DNA of 64,000 nt from an uncultured Parabacteroides sp. (GCA_944325345.1 CALUZV010000013.1:30355-94354), one strand, 5' to 3'. Numbered from the stretch's first letter, positions 54,372 through 63,106 are shown. Notes: generated by a model from the sequence alone, not told the origin. Made by a program: numbers and translations.

Positions 54372-54445
54372 GGCTCGTTAGCTCAACTGAATAGAGCATC
54401 TGACTACGGATCAGAAGGTTATAGGTTTGAATCCTATACGAGTCA
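54372..54445 (+). tRNA. tRNA-Arg (ACG), copy 1
   Basis: The 74-nt cloverleaf has acceptor GGCTCGT/ACGAGTC, D arm AGCTCAACTGAATAGAGCA, anticodon stem TCTGA/TCAGA with loop CTACGGA (anticodon ACG) and T arm ATAGG-TTTGAAT-CCTAT. ACG reads CGT arginine codons (A34 becomes inosine). CCA is not encoded. Confidence 0.96.
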
Positions 54446-54471
54446 CGAAAGGTAAAACAAATAGATTTGGA

Positions 54472-54545
54472 GGCTCGCTAGCTCAACTGAATAGAGCATC
54501 TGACTACGGATCAGAAGGTTATAGGTTTGAATCCTATGCGAGTCA
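54472..54545 (+). tRNA. tRNA-Arg (ACG), copy 2
   Basis: Nearly identical to copy 1, but the acceptor stem reads GGCTCGC/GCGAGTC: the last pair changed from T-A to C-G by two matching substitutions, which shows it is under selection as a working tRNA. Confidence 0.96.
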
Positions 54546-54574
54546 CAATAGGCGTAACAATAGATTTAAAGGAC

Positions 54575-54648
54575 GGCTCGTTAGCTCAACTGAATAGAGC
54601 ATCTGACTACGGATCAGAAGGTTATAGGTTTGAATCCTATACGAGTCA
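54575..54648 (+). tRNA. tRNA-Arg (ACG), copy 3
   Basis: Identical to copy 1 over the mature length. The three copies are 26 and 29 bp apart and share one promoter and one terminator. Confidence 0.96.
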
Positions 54649-54650
54649 CG

Positions 54651-54690
54651 AAAAGAGGAGGTATCATTGATGCTTCCTCTTTTCTTTTCT
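54651..54690 (+). terminator. Intrinsic terminator of the tRNA cluster
   Basis: AAAAGAGGA (54651-54659) pairs with TCCTCTTTT (54675-54683), followed by CTTTTCT. Confidence 0.75.
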
Positions 54691-54692
54691 CC

Positions 54693-54765
54693 GCATCCGT
54701 GTTTCCGCGCATCAACATCTACATATCCACGGATGAATATCTGCGTTTTCGCGGATGAACATCTG
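54693..54765. repeat. Palindrome array H: short array with a 22 bp period
   Basis: Three to four units around CATCCGTG...CGCGGATGAACATCTGC. The GATGA landmarks fall at 54710, 54732 and 54754, 22 bp apart. It starts right after the tRNA terminator. It is the smallest and least regular array. Confidence 0.65.
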
Positions 54766-54826
54766 CTATGTCGTTTTTTTATGTTTCCCGCTCCTTGTTC
54801 TGGGGTTCAACTCGGAAAATATTCTC

Positions 54827-54966
54827 ATGTAAGCTTTCATTTCTCACTTTTAATAATAAAAAGAAGAAATGAATACCTTCAGAAGGCTGTTCAATAGTTT
54901 GAAGTGGGTTTTGAAGATTTTCATTTCTTCTTTTTGATATTAAAAGTGAGAAATGAATCTTTACAT
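54827..54966. repeat. Long inverted repeat (about 46-bp arms)
   Basis: The left arm (54827-54872) runs ATGTAAGCTTTCATTTCTCA onward to AAGAAGAAATGAA. The right arm (54921-54966) is its near-exact complement, TCATTTCTTCTTTTT...GAGAAATGAATCTTTACAT. The loop is 48 nt. It could be a MITE-like element or a large hairpin in the leader of the next gene, whose putative -7 (TATTTTTG) is at 55013-55020. Confidence 0.7.
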
Positions 54967-55028
54967 AAGAATTTTTTAAGATTTAGGGGGCTGGCAATTT
55001 TGTATTTTTGCCTGCAAAAGAATTTGAA

Positions 55029-56615
55029 ATGAAAAACATAATTGTCCCTATCTTTTTATTATTCATGGCTTTTGCCTGCCAACCTCGCCTTTCCATGCAG
55101 CCGCTTTTGGAAAAGGCGGATAGTTTGCTTGTTTCCAATCCTGATAGCGTGTTTTTGATGCTTGATGCGGTTCCCAATCCGGAGGATTTTCCTGAAAATG
55201 AGTATGCCGATTGGTGTTTGCTGCTCACGCAAGCTCGCGATATGACGGGCCGGACGCATACGTCGGATTCGCTTATCTGTTTGGCTACCAACTATTATCG
55301 GGAACATGGCTCGAGCCTGAAATATGCTACTGCGCTCTATGCTTCTGCTCGTGTGGCTTCGGATTTGGGTTGGCCGGATCGGGCGGTGCAGTATTATCTG
55401 GAGGCGGAACATTTTGGCGAAGAGACGAATAACTATCGTCTGCTGTATTTGATTACTTCGAATTTGGCGCAGATTTATGGGCATTTGCAGTTGGAGGATT
55501 CGACCATGAATGTCTATAAGCGGGCGGTGAAGTATGCTCGGTTGTCGAAAGACCGCTTGGTTGCGGCCAAGGCGGAATGTTCTCTGGGTCAGGCTTATTC
55601 TTTGGAAGAGAAATGGGATACTTCTATCTATTATTATGAACGAGCCATTAAAATATTATTGGGAACGGATTCTTTGAATACCATAAGCGAAATTTTAAAT
55701 GAATGTGTTTCGGATGCTATTTCCATAAAAGATTGGGATTTGGCGAAAGAATATCTTAGATTGCAGCAAACAGTGCCTTTCGCTTATCGTCAGGAGCATC
55801 AATCGCGAATAGATTTGAATAAAGGTCGATATTATCAGGGAATAGGCGATATAAATTTATCCAAAGAATATGTGTCGAAATCTGTTTTATCCGATAATCC
55901 ATATATCCGCAGGGATTCGTATTATTTATTATATCAATTGGAAAGGCAAAGTAGAAATTACGATAATGCTTTTGCCTATTTGGATTCTTATGAAGCTTGC
56001 AAGGATTCGATAGAAATGCATTCGGAAAAGGAAACAATAACGCGCTTGCCTGAATTGTATAAAAACAAATTGCTGCAGGAACAGAATGCTGATTTGCAAT
56101 TCAAGCATTATTTCTATGTGGCACTTTCGACTTCGATTATCCTTTTCCTTTTTTGTCTCTATTTGATTTATCGGAATCGCTTTCAAAAACAAATCGCTTC
56201 TTTACGTTGTGCAATGGGTAGTATTAAGAAATTGAATCGCGAAATCGCGGAGTGGAAGAAGAAGTATCGATTGGAAAAAATATTTAAGACAAAAGCGGAG
56301 GTCAATAAGGCTGTCTTATTGATTCAATTAAAAGAAACTCCGGCTCCCATCGAAAAAGAGCAGTGGAGCGAACTTTTCTTAACAATAGATATTCTATTTG
56401 ATAATTTCACAAAGCGCTTGAAAGACGCCTATCCGGATTTAACGCCTACCGATTTCCAATATTGCAGCCTTTTCAAAGCCGGATTCTCCATCCAGCAAAT
56501 TGCCGTCATGCAAATGGTCGATTCAAAATCGGTCAGCCGGCGGAAAATCGAAATTCGGAAGCGAATGCACTTGGATGGGAAGGCAGATGTGGTGAAAGTC
56601 TGCAAAGAACTCTGA
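55029..56615 (+). CDS. TPR lipoprotein with membrane anchor and C-terminal HTH-like domain
   Basis: From the ATG at 55029 the protein is 528 residues. It starts MKNIIVPIFLLFMAFAC, a lipoprotein-like or export signal. Residues about 20-345 are TPR repeats (such as AVQYYLEAEHFGEE). A membrane helix follows (VALSTSIILFLFCLYLIY, about 360-378), then a coiled coil, then a C-terminal region with LTPTDFQYCSLFKAGFSIQQIAVMQMVDSKSVSRRKIEIRKRM (about 470-515, quoted here in outline). The last region looks like a LuxR-type HTH. It may sense outside and bind DNA inside. A propeller lipoprotein gene follows. Confidence 0.8.
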   Translation: MKNIIVPIFLLFMAFACQPRLSMQPLLEKADSLLVSNPDSVFLMLDAVPNPEDFPENEYADWCLLLTQARDMTGRTHTSDSLICLATNYYREHGSSLKYATALYASARVASDLGWPDRAVQYYLEAEHFGEETNNYRLLYLITSNLAQIYGHLQLEDSTMNVYKRAVKYARLSKDRLVAAKAECSLGQAYSLEEKWDTSIYYYERAIKILLGTDSLNTISEILNECVSDAISIKDWDLAKEYLRLQQTVPFAYRQEHQSRIDLNKGRYYQGIGDINLSKEYVSKSVLSDNPYIRRDSYYLLYQLERQSRNYDNAFAYLDSYEACKDSIEMHSEKETITRLPELYKNKLLQEQNADLQFKHYFYVALSTSIILFLFCLYLIYRNRFQKQIASLRCAMGSIKKLNREIAEWKKKYRLEKIFKTKAEVNKAVLLIQLKETPAPIEKEQWSELFLTIDILFDNFTKRLKDAYPDLTPTDFQYCSLFKAGFSIQQIAVMQMVDSKSVSRRKIEIRKRMHLDGKADVVKVCKEL

Positions 56616-56747
56616 TTCCGGGCGGAAATTTCGGGCGACTATCAACATTCTCGGAGCTTGTCCTTGCTTTATCTCGCTTTTTTATAGTTCTTTGTGCGAA
56701 TTTTCTGAATCAACATCGCGTTCTCTCGCTCTTTTGCGTCGTTCCTA

Positions 56748-56755
56748 TACTTTTG
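56748..56755 (+). promoter_or_regulatory. Putative -7 element (TACTTTTG) of the fourth propeller gene
   Basis: TACTTTTG lies 58 bp before the ATG at 56814. A TTTTG occurs upstream at 56732 but the spacing is short, so the promoter is uncertain. Confidence 0.3.
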
Positions 56756-56813
56756 TGCTCGCAACTCGGTCGGAAGACATGGAACGATTTATTATATTAA
56801 AATAGAATAGCAA

Positions 56814-57971
56814 ATGAAAAAGGTAATTTTTTTAGTCGCAGCTTTGCTGGGTTTAGCAAGTTGCACGGGAGAGAAAAAAGAAAAGGAAGCATTTATCACG
56901 GTGGATATAACGGCTTCTTATCCGGAAAAAGATTTGGTGCTTCAGGATTTCATGGATGTGGAATATGTGCCGCTGGAAACTTCGGATGAATTTCTATCGC
57001 AAGGTAGAATTTCTTATGTCGGAGAAAATATAATTGTGGCAGCAAATAAAAGACAGGGTGATATCCTTTTATTTGATCGTGCGACAGGAAAAGGAATCAG
57101 AAAGATTAATCACAAAGGCTTTGGTCCGGAGGAATATATCATGCCATATAATGTCATATTATTTGAAGACAAGAATGAGATGTTTGTGAATGATGGACCG
57201 ACGAGCAAAATACAAGTATATGATTTGGATGGAAATTATAAGCGGACAATAAAATATAAGCAAGGAGCTTTAGTAAGTCTTCTAATCGATTTCAATGACG
57301 ACTACTTCTTGTCGCAAAATATTTTTGACCCGATAATGCAGGATGCAGGGGAAACTTTTATCTATTTGTCTAAAAAGGATGGAACAATGACGGATATAAA
57401 AGTTCCGTATCAAAAAAGATTATCTGTGATTATGGTAAAAGTTTTTCCGGATGGAAGCACGCAAGGCGCATTCCCTGAAAATTCCGATTTCATCGACCCT
57501 TTCCAAGACGGTTGGCTGCTCACCGAGCCTTCTGCCGATACGATTTATTTTTATAAGCCCGATCGCAGTCTCAAGCCTTTTATCGTGCGCACTCCTTCTG
57601 TGCAAACCATGTCGCCGGAAGTATTTCTATTTCCGGGCGTGCTCACCGATGATTATTATTTCATGCAAAGCGTAACGAAAGAATATGATTTTGATAAGAA
57701 CGAGGGAATGCCGTCCACGCCTTTGGTCTATGATGTCGCCGAACAGAAAATATATAAATACACGGTGCGCAATGCCGACTACGAAGACCGCGAGGAAAAC
57801 CTTTCCAAACAAAATGTGAGCAACAAACTCGCTTTTTATCAGGCTTTGCCTGCCGACGAATTGATTGAAGCGCAAGAGGACGGAAAATTAAAAGGCAAAC
57901 TCTCCGGCATCGCCGCGCATCTGGATATGGAAGACAATCCGGTGGTGATGATTGTGAAGCCGAAGAAATAA
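56814..57971 (+). CDS. 6-bladed beta-propeller lipoprotein
   Basis: The 385-residue protein starts MKKVIFLVAALLGLASC (lipoprotein signal). It has the family hallmark NHKGFGPEEYIMPYN near residue 100 and the usual tail (DMEDNPVVMIVKPKK). It follows the TPR/HTH lipoprotein, 198 bp downstream. Such regulator-propeller pairs recur in Bacteroidales, so the two may work as a surface sensor pair. Confidence 0.88.
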   Translation: MKKVIFLVAALLGLASCTGEKKEKEAFITVDITASYPEKDLVLQDFMDVEYVPLETSDEFLSQGRISYVGENIIVAANKRQGDILLFDRATGKGIRKINHKGFGPEEYIMPYNVILFEDKNEMFVNDGPTSKIQVYDLDGNYKRTIKYKQGALVSLLIDFNDDYFLSQNIFDPIMQDAGETFIYLSKKDGTMTDIKVPYQKRLSVIMVKVFPDGSTQGAFPENSDFIDPFQDGWLLTEPSADTIYFYKPDRSLKPFIVRTPSVQTMSPEVFLFPGVLTDDYYFMQSVTKEYDFDKNEGMPSTPLVYDVAEQKIYKYTVRNADYEDREENLSKQNVSNKLAFYQALPADELIEAQEDGKLKGKLSGIAAHLDMEDNPVVMIVKPKK

Positions 57972-57977
57972 AAGCGA

Positions 57978-58023
57978 CAAGCGTACTTATCTCGACCTCG
58001 AAAGGAAGAAATAAGTACGCTTG
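57978..58023. terminator. Bidirectional terminator
   Basis: CAAGCGTACTTAT (57978-57990) pairs perfectly with ATAAGTACGCTTG (58011-58023). CTTTTATCTTTC follows on the right. It separates the propeller gene from alkaline phosphatase. Confidence 0.75.
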
Positions 58024-58050
58024 CTTTTATCTTTCAGGATTGGGAACTGC

Positions 58051-59742
58051 TTATTCCAAATATCCCGCCAGTTCCTGTGGCAAATAGAACGTGTTGTTCT
58101 TGTCCACATAGACGATGACGGAGTGGAGGCGGATTTCCTCCTTGCCTTTCTTTCCCATCTTGACGATGTTGGTGAACGGCGTGATGGTCAGTTGTTTCTT
58201 TTTATTCTTGACCACGAGTGTCGGATTAGACTTTTCGTCGGCTGCCGGGATGATTTCACACTGATAGTTCTTGAAGACATCCGTGTGGCGGGCGAAGTTC
58301 TGCTCGCTCAGTTCGTCCAGCTTGTCGTGCTTCAGGCCGAAGAGGGCGCAGAGATAAGCATTGATTTCGATGTTCGTGTTCATGCCGAGCGGGAGCGTTC
58401 CTTCGGGATGATAAGCCGCGAGGAAGACTTCTTCGCCCGTGTGTCCGCCTGTCGTGAAGCCGATGCAAGTGTGTTCGGTAATCAGTTTGGCCATGAAGCC
58501 GTTCAGGGCATCGCTATACAAAGAAGCCAAGGCTTCGTCGCCGCGTTCGCTCTCCGGAATAGGGCTGTTCTTGTAGTCCTTGCAGTGATTCAGGGCATTC
58601 AGTTCTTCGTCGCTCAGTTCGAAGCCGGCGTATTCGCGGAAGATGTCCTGCACTTCCGAGTTTGGGCAGCTATTGACCATCTTGGCAAAGCCTTCGGCCG
58701 TCAGTTTGAATTGCGAGAGCTGGTGGAAGAGCTGGGCTTTCGACAGTTTGTCGTAACCGGTGCAACTGCGCCGTCCGATGCTGACACCGCTGTTCCCGTG
58801 GTCGGGCATGATGACAACAGCCGTCTCTCCATTCTTCCGGGCAAATTCCAGCGCGGCACCGCAGGCGCGGTCGAATGCCAGCATATCTGTCGCCATTCCG
58901 ACCGGGTCATTGGCGTGGGCTGCCCAATCGACTTTGCTGCCTTCAACCATCAGGAAGAAGCCGTTCTCGTTCTTCGAGAGCTTTTCGATAGCCTTGCGTG
59001 TCATTTCTTCGATGGACGGTTGCTCGTCGGGATTGCGGTCGATGTCGTAAGCCATTTCGCGGTCGCCGAACAAAGCCCACATCTTGCCGTTTGTGTCGGC
59101 GCGCATTCCTTTCAGGTCGTTTTTATAGACGGAATAGCCATTCGCCTTCAGATAGGCTTCGCTTTCCTCGGGCAAGAGCGTGGTGCCGCCACCGATGACA
59201 ACGGTCAAATCGTTGTGTGCCATCTGCGGAGCAATCCAGTCATAGCGTCCGCGATTATAGCTGTGAGCAGAGCAGTCGGCCGGTGTCGCGTGTGGAAATT
59301 CACAGGTGAAGACTAAACCTGTTGCTTTTCCATAAACTTGTTTGGCAGCTTCGAGCACCGTGGTCATGGGCTGATAGGCGCGTGCTGCATCCATCGGATA
59401 GATATCGTTCTCAGGGTCAGCCACCGGATAGGTGGAGACATAGCCTGTGCGACTTGGATAGCCCGTCATATAGCACGATGTCGTCGGTGCCGAATCGCCG
59501 ATGGGCGCGTTCGAGGAGTGTGTGCGCACCGTTCCACAGAGATACGGGTCGATGTTCAGCTTCGGCTTGTCGGGATTTTCATACCATTGCAACCAGCGGG
59601 CGAGGGAAACGGTCGCCAACGATGTCCCGTCGGGGATTAAGAGGATGACATTCTTCACCGGCTTGACTTCTTCCGGCTGGATGGCTCTTGCCGGCAAGAT
59701 AATCATCGCCAGCAAGACGAGTAGAGTCCATGTTCTTTTCAT
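58051..59742 (-). CDS. Periplasmic alkaline phosphatase
   Basis: The 563-residue protein has the signal peptide MKRTWTLLVLLAMIILPARA. It carries the metal and nucleophile motifs IPDGTSLATVSLARW, GDSAPTTSCYMTGYPS (serine nucleophile), MVEGSKVDWAAHANDP, MPDHGNSGVS and FTTGGHTGEEV. It releases phosphate from esters in the periplasm. It ends 28 bp from the terminator and starts 21 bp after the next leftward gene, so both may share a transcript. Confidence 0.9.
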   Translation of the reverse strand: MKRTWTLLVLLAMIILPARAIQPEEVKPVKNVILLIPDGTSLATVSLARWLQWYENPDKPKLNIDPYLCGTVRTHSSNAPIGDSAPTTSCYMTGYPSRTGYVSTYPVADPENDIYPMDAARAYQPMTTVLEAAKQVYGKATGLVFTCEFPHATPADCSAHSYNRGRYDWIAPQMAHNDLTVVIGGGTTLLPEESEAYLKANGYSVYKNDLKGMRADTNGKMWALFGDREMAYDIDRNPDEQPSIEEMTRKAIEKLSKNENGFFLMVEGSKVDWAAHANDPVGMATDMLAFDRACGAALEFARKNGETAVVIMPDHGNSGVSIGRRSCTGYDKLSKAQLFHQLSQFKLTAEGFAKMVNSCPNSEVQDIFREYAGFELSDEELNALNHCKDYKNSPIPESERGDEALASLYSDALNGFMAKLITEHTCIGFTTGGHTGEEVFLAAYHPEGTLPLGMNTNIEINAYLCALFGLKHDKLDELSEQNFARHTDVFKNYQCEIIPAADEKSNPTLVVKNKKKQLTITPFTNIVKMGKKGKEEIRLHSVIVYVDKNNTFYLPQELAGYLE

Positions 59743-59763
59743 GTCTGTTCGTTTTTTATAATG

Positions 59764-60936
59764 TTATAATTGATGAATCGTTTCCGGGAAGATTGTCAGC
59801 TTCTCCACACCTGTTTCCGTAACGAGGAAGGTGTTCTCGATGCCGACCGCACCTGTCGCGGGGATGACAAACTTAGGTTCGAGGGCGAACACCATTCCCG
59901 CCTCCAGCACTTCCTTCGAACGCGGCGTCAAGACCGGCAGTTCATTGATTTGCAAACCCACGCCATGTCCCACGAATTTCGCCTGCTGCTTCGTCCCCAT
60001 AAAGTTTCCGCCCAGACCGGCTTTCTCGGCCCGGTTGTAGGCGATGTTGTAGAGCTCGGCACAGCTTGCGCCCGGCCGTGCTGCTTCTTCGACGGCAGCT
60101 TGAATCTCGAGCGCCACGTCATGTGCTCGATACGCCTCGTCGGGCAGTTTCCCCACGGCAAATACGCGGCTCATGTCGGTCATGTAAGGCGAGAAGTTGC
60201 CTGCCATATCGACCAGAATCGCCGTCCCGTCGGTCAGCGGTGTCCCATTGGCTCCCAGTGGGCAAGAGGCATCGGCTCCGGCTCCTCCGAGGGCAAAGTC
60301 GAAGGGCGAGGGCGCCTCGGCATTCGCGCCAGCCAGGATGCTGCCCATGAAGATATCCATGTTCGTCCCGAAGGCGCGGAACAACCCGAGCGAGCCGTGT
60401 TGCCGCATCCGGCGTTCTATTTCATATTGGAATTGCAGGTCGGTCATGCCCGACCGGAAGCATTCGGCGATTTCTGCGTAGGCCGCCGCGTGGCGTTGGG
60501 CACAGAGGCGCGTCATCTCGATTTCGTGCGGTGTCTTGACGCGACGTAGTAGGCGGAGCATCGCCGTCGCGTTGCCAGTTTCGCGCGGCTGGAAGATAGC
60601 GCGGAGGCGCATATAGTCCGAATAGGTCAGTTCGTCGGCCTCGAGCATCAGCTTCTCCGGCATCTTCAGGCCGTTGGCGGCGAAGAGTTCCGGCAGTTGC
60701 TCCGGTTTGCGGAGGTAAACGACGTGCTCGCCGCTCAATCCGTTCGGACGCTTGACGAAAAACCACGGCTCGCCTTCTGCTGGCAAGTAGAAGTAGCCAT
60801 TGTACATCGAACCGGTTGTATAATACAGATTTATCCCTATGTTCAGGAGGCAGCCGTCGGCCCCTTCCTTCAGCATGGCTTCGCGGATTCTTTCCCATTT
60901 CATCCGGAAGTCGCCGATAAGTTCTTGTTCAATCAT
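59764..60936 (-). CDS. M24-family metallopeptidase (Xaa-Pro dipeptidase-like)
   Basis: The 390-residue protein has a creatinase-type N-terminal domain and an M24 catalytic domain with metal ligands in ILVDMAGN, YMTDMSRVFA, FVGHGVGLQINELP, ALEPKFVIP and GIENTFLVTE. It is cytoplasmic and likely cleaves Xaa-Pro dipeptides. A consensus promoter lies 29 bp upstream. Confidence 0.88.
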   Translation of the reverse strand: MIEQELIGDFRMKWERIREAMLKEGADGCLLNIGINLYYTTGSMYNGYFYLPAEGEPWFFVKRPNGLSGEHVVYLRKPEQLPELFAANGLKMPEKLMLEADELTYSDYMRLRAIFQPRETGNATAMLRLLRRVKTPHEIEMTRLCAQRHAAAYAEIAECFRSGMTDLQFQYEIERRMRQHGSLGLFRAFGTNMDIFMGSILAGANAEAPSPFDFALGGAGADASCPLGANGTPLTDGTAILVDMAGNFSPYMTDMSRVFAVGKLPDEAYRAHDVALEIQAAVEEAARPGASCAELYNIAYNRAEKAGLGGNFMGTKQQAKFVGHGVGLQINELPVLTPRSKEVLEAGMVFALEPKFVIPATGAVGIENTFLVTETGVEKLTIFPETIHQL

Positions 60937-60964
60937 CTTTATTCTTTACTTTGTTTTCGCGGCT

Positions 60965-60995
60965 CAAAATTACTAATTTCCCCTTTGCGTACAAA
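60965..60995 (-). promoter_or_regulatory. Promoter of the M24 peptidase-phosphatase pair
   Basis: Leftward TTTG (60995-60992), 19 bp, then TAATTTTG (60972-60965). This is a full consensus promoter 29 bp before the ATG at 60936. Confidence 0.65.
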
Positions 60996-61125
60996 ATTGT
61001 GTTACAAATAGTCTTTTTCAGGCGATTATTTTTGTATGCATAATTTCTTATCTCCCTGTTTATTCTTTTGCGAGCTAATTTCCAACTTTTGTTTTACAAT
61101 ATTGTTACAAAAATAAGAAGGTATT

Positions 61126-61281
61126 ATGGCTACAATCTCATGGGTGATTTTCAAGCACCACAAGAAACAAGACGGGATGTTCAATCTCAAGATCAGAGTG
61201 TATCCCAATGGGACGACGGTGTATATGCCGACACCTATTTTCACCTGTGATACCTCTATCCAATCCTATTTTTCCGTATAG
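61126..61281 (+). pseudogene. Tyrosine integrase, N-terminal relic
   Basis: The 51-residue frame begins MATISWVIFKHHKKQDGMFN, then LKIRVYPNGTTVYMPTPIFT. This is the arm-binding N terminus of Bacteroidetes tyrosine integrases (FKHHKK-DG-x-N-x-KIRVYxNGTT). After about 40 residues the match ends and a stop follows. The remaining 350 or so residues are missing. It marks the scar of a mobile element beside the ABC exporter pair. The rest of the 439 bp gap holds no gene. Confidence 0.7.
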
Positions 61282-61316
61282 CCGTGCTGTAAATTCATTT
61301 AGAACTTGATGTTTGG

Positions 61317-61355
61317 AATGGATGTCTGTTCCACGAAGCAAAACAGACATCCATT
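61317..61355. terminator. Strong hairpin terminator
   Basis: AATGGATGTCTGTT (61317-61330) pairs perfectly with AACAGACATCCATT (61342-61355), an 11-nt loop. It lies 21 bp past the stop of the leftward ABC gene and also just after the integrase relic. Confidence 0.65.
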
Positions 61356-61375
61356 ATATTACGTTTTTATACCAT

Positions 61376-63106
61376 TTACAGTTTCCACCCAGAAATACTC
61401 TCTTGGATATTCCACAAATGAGCATAAAGTCCGTCCTTTTTGACAAGCTCATTGTGTGTGCCTTCTTCCTCTATCCGTCCGTTATCCAAAACGATTATCC
61501 GGTCGGCATCCTTGATGGTTTTGAGCCTGTGGGCAATGGCAATGACGGTGCGTCCTTTAATCAAAGAGTCGATGGCTTTCTGTACCTCCACTTCATTTTC
61601 TGGGTCGAGCGAGGCGGTGGCTTCATCCAGCAAGATGACTTGTGCGTCTTTCAGTATGGCGCGGGCGATGGATATGCGCTGCTTCTCGCCTCCGGACAGG
61701 GTGCAGCCTCCTTCGCCAACCAGCGTGTCGTAGCCTTGCGGCAAGCGCATGATGAAGTCGTGGCAACAGGCTTTCTTGGCGGCGGCAATGATTTCCTCGT
61801 CCGTTGCATCCGTCTTGCCGAAACGGATGTTGTTGCGTATGGTGTCTTGAAACAGATAGACGTCTTGGAACACCATAGAGATGTGGCTCATCAGACTTTC
61901 GGGGGCTATTTCGTCCATCGGCACGCCGCCAAAGGAGATGCGTCCCTGCTGTGGGTCGTAGAAACGGGCGCAAAGTTTCATCACCGTGCTTTTTCCACTA
62001 CCCGAAGGACCTACAAGAGCCGTCAAGGAGTTTTTGGGGAGCGTGACGGTTATGTCGTGCAGCACTTCCTTGTCCTGATAGGCAAACGATACGTGCTCAA
62101 ACCGGATGTCGCCTGCCGCCGGGGATTGCCGTTCTCCTTTCATTTCCGGCTCGTTCATTAAGGAAAGAATACGTCCTCCTGCAATGGAAAAGTATCGGAA
62201 CTCGGTGAAATTGGTCAGGGCGGAAGTCAATGGGTCGAACACACGGGAACCGACCACGAGAAACAGCACAAATACGAGAATGGAAAGTTCCCCTCCCAAC
62301 AGCAGATATGTTCCGCACAGCACCATCAGGGTCAGCCCTGCACGTACCAACGTGATGCTCAATAGGACAAATGGCCCTAACAGGGCTTCCTGACGGATGC
62401 AGGCACGGCGAAGTTCGGCAAAGGCATCGCGCAGCCGGACGAAACGGTCGCCCAACAGATTGTAGGCTTTCATCACCCGGATACCCTGCAAGTATTCCTC
62501 CAATCGGTTTCCTGCATTTATCTTCGCTTGGATTTGCCTGCCGCTCAGCTTCCGCTGCGCCTTTGTACTTGCCCAAAGGACGAGCAAGGCAAGCGGCAAG
62601 GCGGTAAACATACTGACCGCCATTCTCCAATCTATCCATATCAATGAAGCAAAAGCCAATACAGGCATTACCACGGCACCCATCAATTGGGGGAGATGGT
62701 GAGAAATTCCCGTTTCTGCCATCATGAAATCCGTAATAAGCATAGAGGACAAGTCGCCGGGGTCGCGCCTTGACAAGAAACCCAATGAAAGTTTCCGCAG
62801 GTGTTCTGCCAGCGACAAACGTCCCGAAGCACTCATTTCGTATGCTCCACGAAAATTGGCACGGTAAGATGCCCGTTCCGCCAAAGCCATGACCAGCATA
62901 TAAACAACCATAACGCCGAATATCCACCACAAGCGGGTCGTGTCGAGCGGCTGTCCGCTCCCGTCAAACGCATTGAAAATGATGCGTATCGCCTCTATGG
63001 AAAGGCAAAACGGCACGATATTGACCAAGTTGGCAAGCATGGTGTAACCCACAGGCTTATAAAGCCGTTCGGTATGTCCTATTGTAATGTTTTTAATTGC
63101 ATTCAT
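61376..63106 (-). CDS. ABC exporter, fused permease-ATPase
   Basis: The 576-residue protein has six membrane helices (about residues 20-300) and an ATPase domain with Walker A GPSGSGKST, signature LSGGEKQR, Walker B with DEATASLDPENE and the switch histidine in IAIAHRL. All catalytic residues are present. It probably forms a heterodimer with the next gene upstream, 18 bp away, like siderophore or peptide exporters/importers of the IrtAB type. Substrate unknown. Confidence 0.9.
   Translation of the reverse strand: MNAIKNITIGHTERLYKPVGYTMLANLVNIVPFCLSIEAIRIIFNAFDGSGQPLDTTRLWWIFGVMVVYMLVMALAERASYRANFRGAYEMSASGRLSLAEHLRKLSLGFLSRRDPGDLSSMLITDFMMAETGISHHLPQLMGAVVMPVLAFASLIWIDWRMAVSMFTALPLALLVLWASTKAQRKLSGRQIQAKINAGNRLEEYLQGIRVMKAYNLLGDRFVRLRDAFAELRRACIRQEALLGPFVLLSITLVRAGLTLMVLCGTYLLLGGELSILVFVLFLVVGSRVFDPLTSALTNFTEFRYFSIAGGRILSLMNEPEMKGERQSPAAGDIRFEHVSFAYQDKEVLHDITVTLPKNSLTALVGPSGSGKSTVMKLCARFYDPQQGRISFGGVPMDEIAPESLMSHISMVFQDVYLFQDTIRNNIRFGKTDATDEEIIAAAKKACCHDFIMRLPQGYDTLVGEGGCTLSGGEKQRISIARAILKDAQVILLDEATASLDPENEVEVQKAIDSLIKGRTVIAIAHRLKTIKDADRIIVLDNGRIEEEGTHNELVKKDGLYAHLWNIQESISGWKL

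Noticed and set aside
54667..54897. 76-codon frame after the tRNA terminator
   Set aside because: It spans array H and one arm of the long inverted repeat and has no recognisable protein features.
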